From Branchiostoma floridae (taxonomy: Eukaryota > Chordata > Leptocardii > Amphioxiformes > Branchiostomatidae), in the NCBI RefSeq assembly GCF_000003815.2, contig NC_049986.1, positions 18,822,970 to 18,886,969 on the forward strand: 64,000 bases of DNA, read 5' to 3'. Each line of letters starts with the position of its first letter. The first letter of the stretch is position 1. Below the pieces are notes generated by a model. The model made no database searches. It was given only the letters and a program-made list of their open reading frames with translations, and was not told where the DNA came from. A program made the translations under genes and the position numbers. Positions 54,901 through 60,900 of the stretch are shown one piece after another.

Positions 54901-57900
54901 GTAGTTTTCTGTTAGTATATTAGCTGGCATAGTAAGTTGGCTGGCACAAGTTGTTTTGGTAAACCTGTCACTCTTCAGTGTTCTTGCCTGTCGCATGATT
55001 TGGCATATTCGGCAGTCGTTTTTCGGGCGGACGCCTTCATCTGTGTCTAGCGCTGTGCGATATTTTTATCACAAAGAAGTACAGTACCGGCCGTACTCAG
55101 CATGTGCTTCAAAACTTCCGACAAACGAAACCATAAAACAACATGCATGGTGTGTATCTTTTTTGTTTTCCATTTTTTTGATATTTTGATTTGTTAATTA
55201 ACCTCTCTGGTCTATGGTTGGAAGCCAACATACTGTCAATGCATTTAAGTTCGCGGGGATTTACTTCCGTGGTAGCGGGAAAATGGAGTATTCGCCATAG
55301 ACTGTAGTCACATACTGTAATGGAATGCAGTTGGTTTTAAGTTAGCGGTGAAGTGGCCACTGCTGAAACCGCAAACATGAAACATTTCTGCTTTTACAGT
55401 AATTATAGATTCATCAGCATTTTACAGTTAAGTTTTGCAAGCAGTTGAGAGAGAATGCCTCCCCTGTGTTTCATTTTCTCTCTTAGGTAAAAAAAAAGTG
55501 TACAATTCTTACATGAAATTGGCCTTTGACTTTGTTCCAAGCTTTGTGCTGTATGTGTTCCTAAGAGACACACCAGGGTTGGACAAGTTTTCTTAAGTCC
55601 TATCAGGCAAGTACATAAAAAAAAAAAAAAACTTTCCACTTGTCCGAAATGTAAAATGACATTTTTCTATGTACATGTATTTTCACTGCAAGCAATGGAA
55701 TTCTACTATTAGTGGCTCTATTTTTCTGTGTTGACCAATACTTGAATGACTGTGAAAAGTAATCAAAATCTTTACTCATGGAAAAATCTTACTTGGCCGA
55801 TTGGGCAAGTGGTACCTGTAGGACATACAGATGTTAGGACATACACTGTCAGTTAGTGCCAGATGGGCAGTAACTCACTTGCCCTGGACAATAGGGCTAG
55901 TGGACTTGTCCAACCCTCAGCTGCTCACCCTTCTTGCTACCTGTTGAGTGTTGACTCAAGTGGTGAACTGAATTTTCCAAATTTATTGCTGACTTAGTCA
56001 GCTGGCATAGTAAGTTGGCTGGCACAAGTTGCAGTGGTAAACCTATCATTCTTCTGGGGAAACGCTGCGGTGTTTTGTCGGGTGATTTGGGATCTTTTTT
56101 CAGGCGGATGCCTTCATCTGTGTCTAGCACTGTGCGATTTTTTTTGTCACAGCGAAGCACTCAACATGTGCTTTAAAACGTCCGACAAACGTAACCATAA
56201 AACAACACGTGTGGTGCGTATCTTTTTTGTTTTTCGTTTTTAGTATGTTATAGAATTTTACAGGGTTGCCTCTCAGGTCTTAGAGTTTGTACCCGAGCCT
56301 CACAGTTGGTAAGGGGAGATCCTGGTTCAATCTTGGGTAGGGCTGGCATCTTTTGGTAAGGATGTGAAATGGTGGTTCCGCGTTCGAGGAGGTGCCTCGA
56401 GCATGTTAAAGGGGAAGGGCTAGCAATCCCTCCCTGTAAAAATATACCGTATATTCTCGAATAAAGTACGCACCCCAATTAAAGTACGCACCCCTGATTT
56501 CGGACAAGTCTTAGACTGATTTTTGGGACTGAAAGGTAAAATGGAAAAACTCAAATAAAGTACGCACCCCTTCTCCACCAATTTTGAACAGACCTTTAAC
56601 TGGATAAATTCAAATTTATGATGTTTTCCCCCGGTTATTTTGCATAAGATAACCTGGGGAATTGCCTACTGCAATTATAAAAATCACTGTGAACTGGTAG
56701 AAGAAATCAGGAAAAACCAGTTGTACAAGTCAAAGTCACTAACTCAAAAGGATTGTATGGAAATGCCAATCTTATGTAAATCATGTTTAGACAATTTCTT
56801 TGTTTCATGTTTAGACAACTACAAGACAACAACAATGTGCATGTTTTGAAAAATTACTAGAAGTGTAGCTCCACCTTGCTTTATTTTAGGCTTTTTTTAC
56901 CATTTCTCTGTGCAGTGACCTCAAATAAAGTACGCACCCCAACTTTGGCAACAACTTGTAGCACCTTTTTAATTTTGAAAAGTTAAAAAAGTGCGTACTT
57001 TATTCGAGAATATACGGTATCATGCTACTGCATGCTGTCTTATCATGCTACTGCTATTGCTTGCGGTTCGAATCCTGGGAGCCAGGAGACTGTTTCTGAA
57101 TATTGAGTCTAAATTTTGTCTTTTTTGTATCCTCTTCTTCAGGAGCACTCAGACTGGAGTACATGCGGCATAGGGGAAAGATGGGACATCGCTGCCATGG
57201 CCAAATACATGCAGGATCATAGCGAGGAGAGCTCCAAACTAGGCCTCTGCCCCCTCAACATGGGTCTCAATGGTATCATCCAAGATGGCGGCTCGCCGCA
57301 GCCCAGCCCTTCGCCAGAGTCCGAGCCGGAGAAGTCGATTGACGTGACCTCGCCGCACGTCCACTTCCTGGTGCCCAACGTGCCGCACGAAACGTTCGAG
57401 GAGCGAATGGAGGTCGCTTGCCCGGAGACGAACGACTCGGGCACGAGGAAGCGCAGAATATCGTTCCTGAAGAGATCTGGCACCGTGAAGAAGCGCTCCG
57501 ACGAAAAGGACGGCATCCTTCTGAGGCCTAGAAGCCATTCCGCAGGGGTCTTGAACAAAAGCGAANNNNNNNNNNNNNNNNNNNNNNNNNNNNNNNNNNN
57601 NNNNNNNNNNNNNNNNNNNNNNNNNNNNNNNNNNNNNNNNNNNNNNNNNNNNNNNNNNNNNNNNNCCCGAGCTAAATTCTTGATTTGTAAAGGGGGCTTT
57701 ATGAGGGGCCACCAAAATTTGGCTTGGGACAACTTAATGTTTGTTTTGGGACAATTTGGGACCATTTGAAAAAATTCAGTGTCTGCACATGGATCATGCG
57801 TGGCCAATGCAAGCCCCAACTGTGCCTTCTAAAGGCAGCAGTCAGCATTAGATCTATCAATGTATGCAAAGAGAAACTTGTGAAACAAATGTTCTGCTCA

Positions 57901-60900
57901 TTGAAGAGATTCATTAAGTCACGTATATGCACCGTAAAAAGTTAATAGAATTTTCATCTAACAGTGACTACTTTTTAAAGGTAAACACGCGTATGCCTCC
58001 AAATTTTCGATGGCTGATGTTGTGCTGTTACTCATTGTTAGTGAATGTCTTGCCATTTTTTGTGCCAGATGAAAAAAAAAATTGGGGCTGATTCAAGTTC
58101 GCTTTGGGATAGTTTCTCTGAAGCCAGTAGGGGAAAAAAGTTAATTTTGAGGTCTCCATGCAGGACTGTATATCAATGGCCAGATGGTGACTATTCTAAA
58201 TTTGTAATTTGTTTGCCTTTTGCAGGAGATGTCTGCTAACCAGACCGCGGAGAGTCCCATGTCCTCCAGTCAGCCAGACCTAACCGACCTCGGCAGACAG
58301 ACCCGCAAGAAGTCCAGAAGTTTGTGAGTATATCTACATGCTATAACATTAACTATTATAATAACTATAGATCTAATCACTTCAAACATGGAAGCCAATC
58401 TCTGAATTTCCCTGCATTACTCACTATTTGAAAAAAAGCCTTTCTGTCAGTCGCAAGCGTCTCCAAAAACGAATAAATACAGTGTGTCTGTATTAGTCTT
58501 CTTTAGCCAAAATCTAAAATAAAGATAAATCATATACCAACCCTAATTTTTTCAGGAGTGAAACATTTTTTTCCTAGGCCTTTCCCAACCTAATTAAAGA
58601 AATTATTTGCAACCTTTCACCCATAGTTGCCCTTATCATGATCATGGACCCCTTGGGTCACAGATAGATATGGTATTCTGCCACAACCCATAGATATGGT
58701 CTCCATGCAGTGAAGTGGCACTAACAGCTTTATAATTGGCCGGTATAGACCTGTAATAGCCAGTTCTAGCGAGACATGCCCCAGGCTAGAGGATTACTTA
58801 AGCATACACAATGTAGGTGTGGGTGAACCAGCCTGATTATGCAAGATGGGCCTGGAGAGGTAAAAGGCCTGGAGGGCACAATTCTGACCCTGAGTGACTT
58901 ATACAGTCATCATACAGTTAGGCTCTGTAAAAAAGAGATATAAAAAGATTGAACACCAAAATATGATTGTATGTGTAGCACTTGTTCAAAATGCATAACA
59001 AAAGATTTCCTAAGATGCATGTATCAGTAGACAAAATCATACTACGAAATCTAGTATCGGTATATTTAATGATAATTGTAATTATAATATCAGTGCAAAC
59101 ATCGACTGAAAGATATATGAGCGCTGTGACACTAAAAAAACATTTAATTTGCCATCCAGTTTGTATGTTTTGTCTATCTCATATCCTCAATTCATTTTAC
59201 ATTCAAATAGAATCTCAATTAACAGAGTGAGGCCCAGCAATGCATTAGCTAATTGTCAGACACTGACATTCATCCCCTAAATGTCCACAAAACAGCAGCG
59301 TTCTCAGAAGTCATATCAACGATCAGAAGCAGATAATTAGGGAGTATAATCCCCATTCTCATTACACCCATTCTTGATAGGGAAGACAGACTACAAAGCA
59401 TTTCCCCTTAGCTCGGTATCAACCTGTCCACAGCAGTTAGTGAGCCGCCCCCACAATAATCTTTCCAGATGGGACGGTGGGGGTGTTCTTGGAAATATGC
59501 GTATAAACCCACACATCCCCCGTTGCCGGGTACTTAATGCCGGGTACCTGGATGTGGGTCACACACGTAGCGTATCCTCCTTCAGTCGAGGCTGGGAGCT
59601 GCTCTGACTGGGCTGTGTTTCTCTCCCTCTCCGCTCACAGTGCCAAAGAGATGAGGAGCAAGCTAGCGTTCCTGAGAAAACGGCCTGCCGCCAGTGTGTC
59701 CATCCATGTAGAGGATGTGAGTGCCCACACCGACAGAGTACAGAGGTTAGCTTTTCTCTTTTTCTTCTCATTTTAAAATTTGTTACTTAGATCTGTGTCT
59801 TTGACATTTTGTCGTTCATTCTACAATTTTATTATATACGGTAAGTATCAACCAAATGAATCCCATTCATGTCTATCTTTTTCTTATCTTTTACATGACA
59901 AAAAGCCTTTGCGTGGCCTCCTATATGACATTTCTTTATAACAATGCATTGGAAGCTTTTTCTATCATGATTCCACATTTTGTGCAGGTACAAATATCCA
60001 TGTCACCAGTTTTTATGAATAATGTGCATATAAGAATGGATTTCATAGTTAAAGTGGCTTTGATGGTGAACGATCTTTTGATCTTCGAAAATACGCATTG
60101 AGAGGTGTCATGAGTTTTATAGATAAATGTGCATACACTGTATAAGACTTGATTTCATGGTTCAAGCCAGGCTTTGGAGATAAACGGGCTTTTGCTCTTT
60201 CATGCTGTGAATTTGATTTGGAAAGTACAATTTGTATTGGACAGGGATAAATGCGGATTTTGAGAACGTGTTTTTATCTTAATGGTTTTGTCGCTGTTGC
60301 ACACCAGACAATATGTGCATTACAAAGCATTTGTTCCTTTTTCTTCCTCTCCCAGACATGTACAGTAGAGCTCCACTTATCTGCATTCATACATGTACAT
60401 GTATACAGCCACTGATAAAAGGCAGCAAATGTAAAATGTCTGACTCTGTGAGAGATCTTATCCCGTTGTGTGATGCAGGGTTGTAGCCAGCACCCGTCCT
60501 TCTGTCCTTTGAAAGAATTTTGCAGCTGGGGATGGAAACATTTTTTCCCCATTCCGTCCTCTGTGAGCAAAATTTAACCCTCAAAATGCAGAAAATAGCA
60601 TTTCAGAGGGTCTAGATTTTAAAATTTTCCTTGGGAGCATGCCCCCCGCCTCTCCTAGGAATGCTGTGCCAAAGCCATTCAAAATCGAGGGGGCGGGAAA
60701 TGATTTCTGGCTGGTGTGATGTATTTTGTATAATGACTTCTTTCCTCTTGTGTTTTATAGACTTGAAGTGGAGCAAGTCACAAGATGGAGCGAGTCATTT
60801 GAGGCGCTCCTGAATGATAAATGTAAGTCATAACGAATGTAGTCACTCGTTTGTGGCTGTGTGATTCAGAACAGACCTAGTAAGTTATTCGTAACAGCAC

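Noticed and set aside
57060-57080. B-box-like GGTTCGAATCC before exon 8
   Set aside because: No A box or tRNA fold nearby; probably SINE debris.
57217-57819. Minus-strand frames over exon 8 and the gap
   Set aside because: Shadows of exon 8, extended by N.
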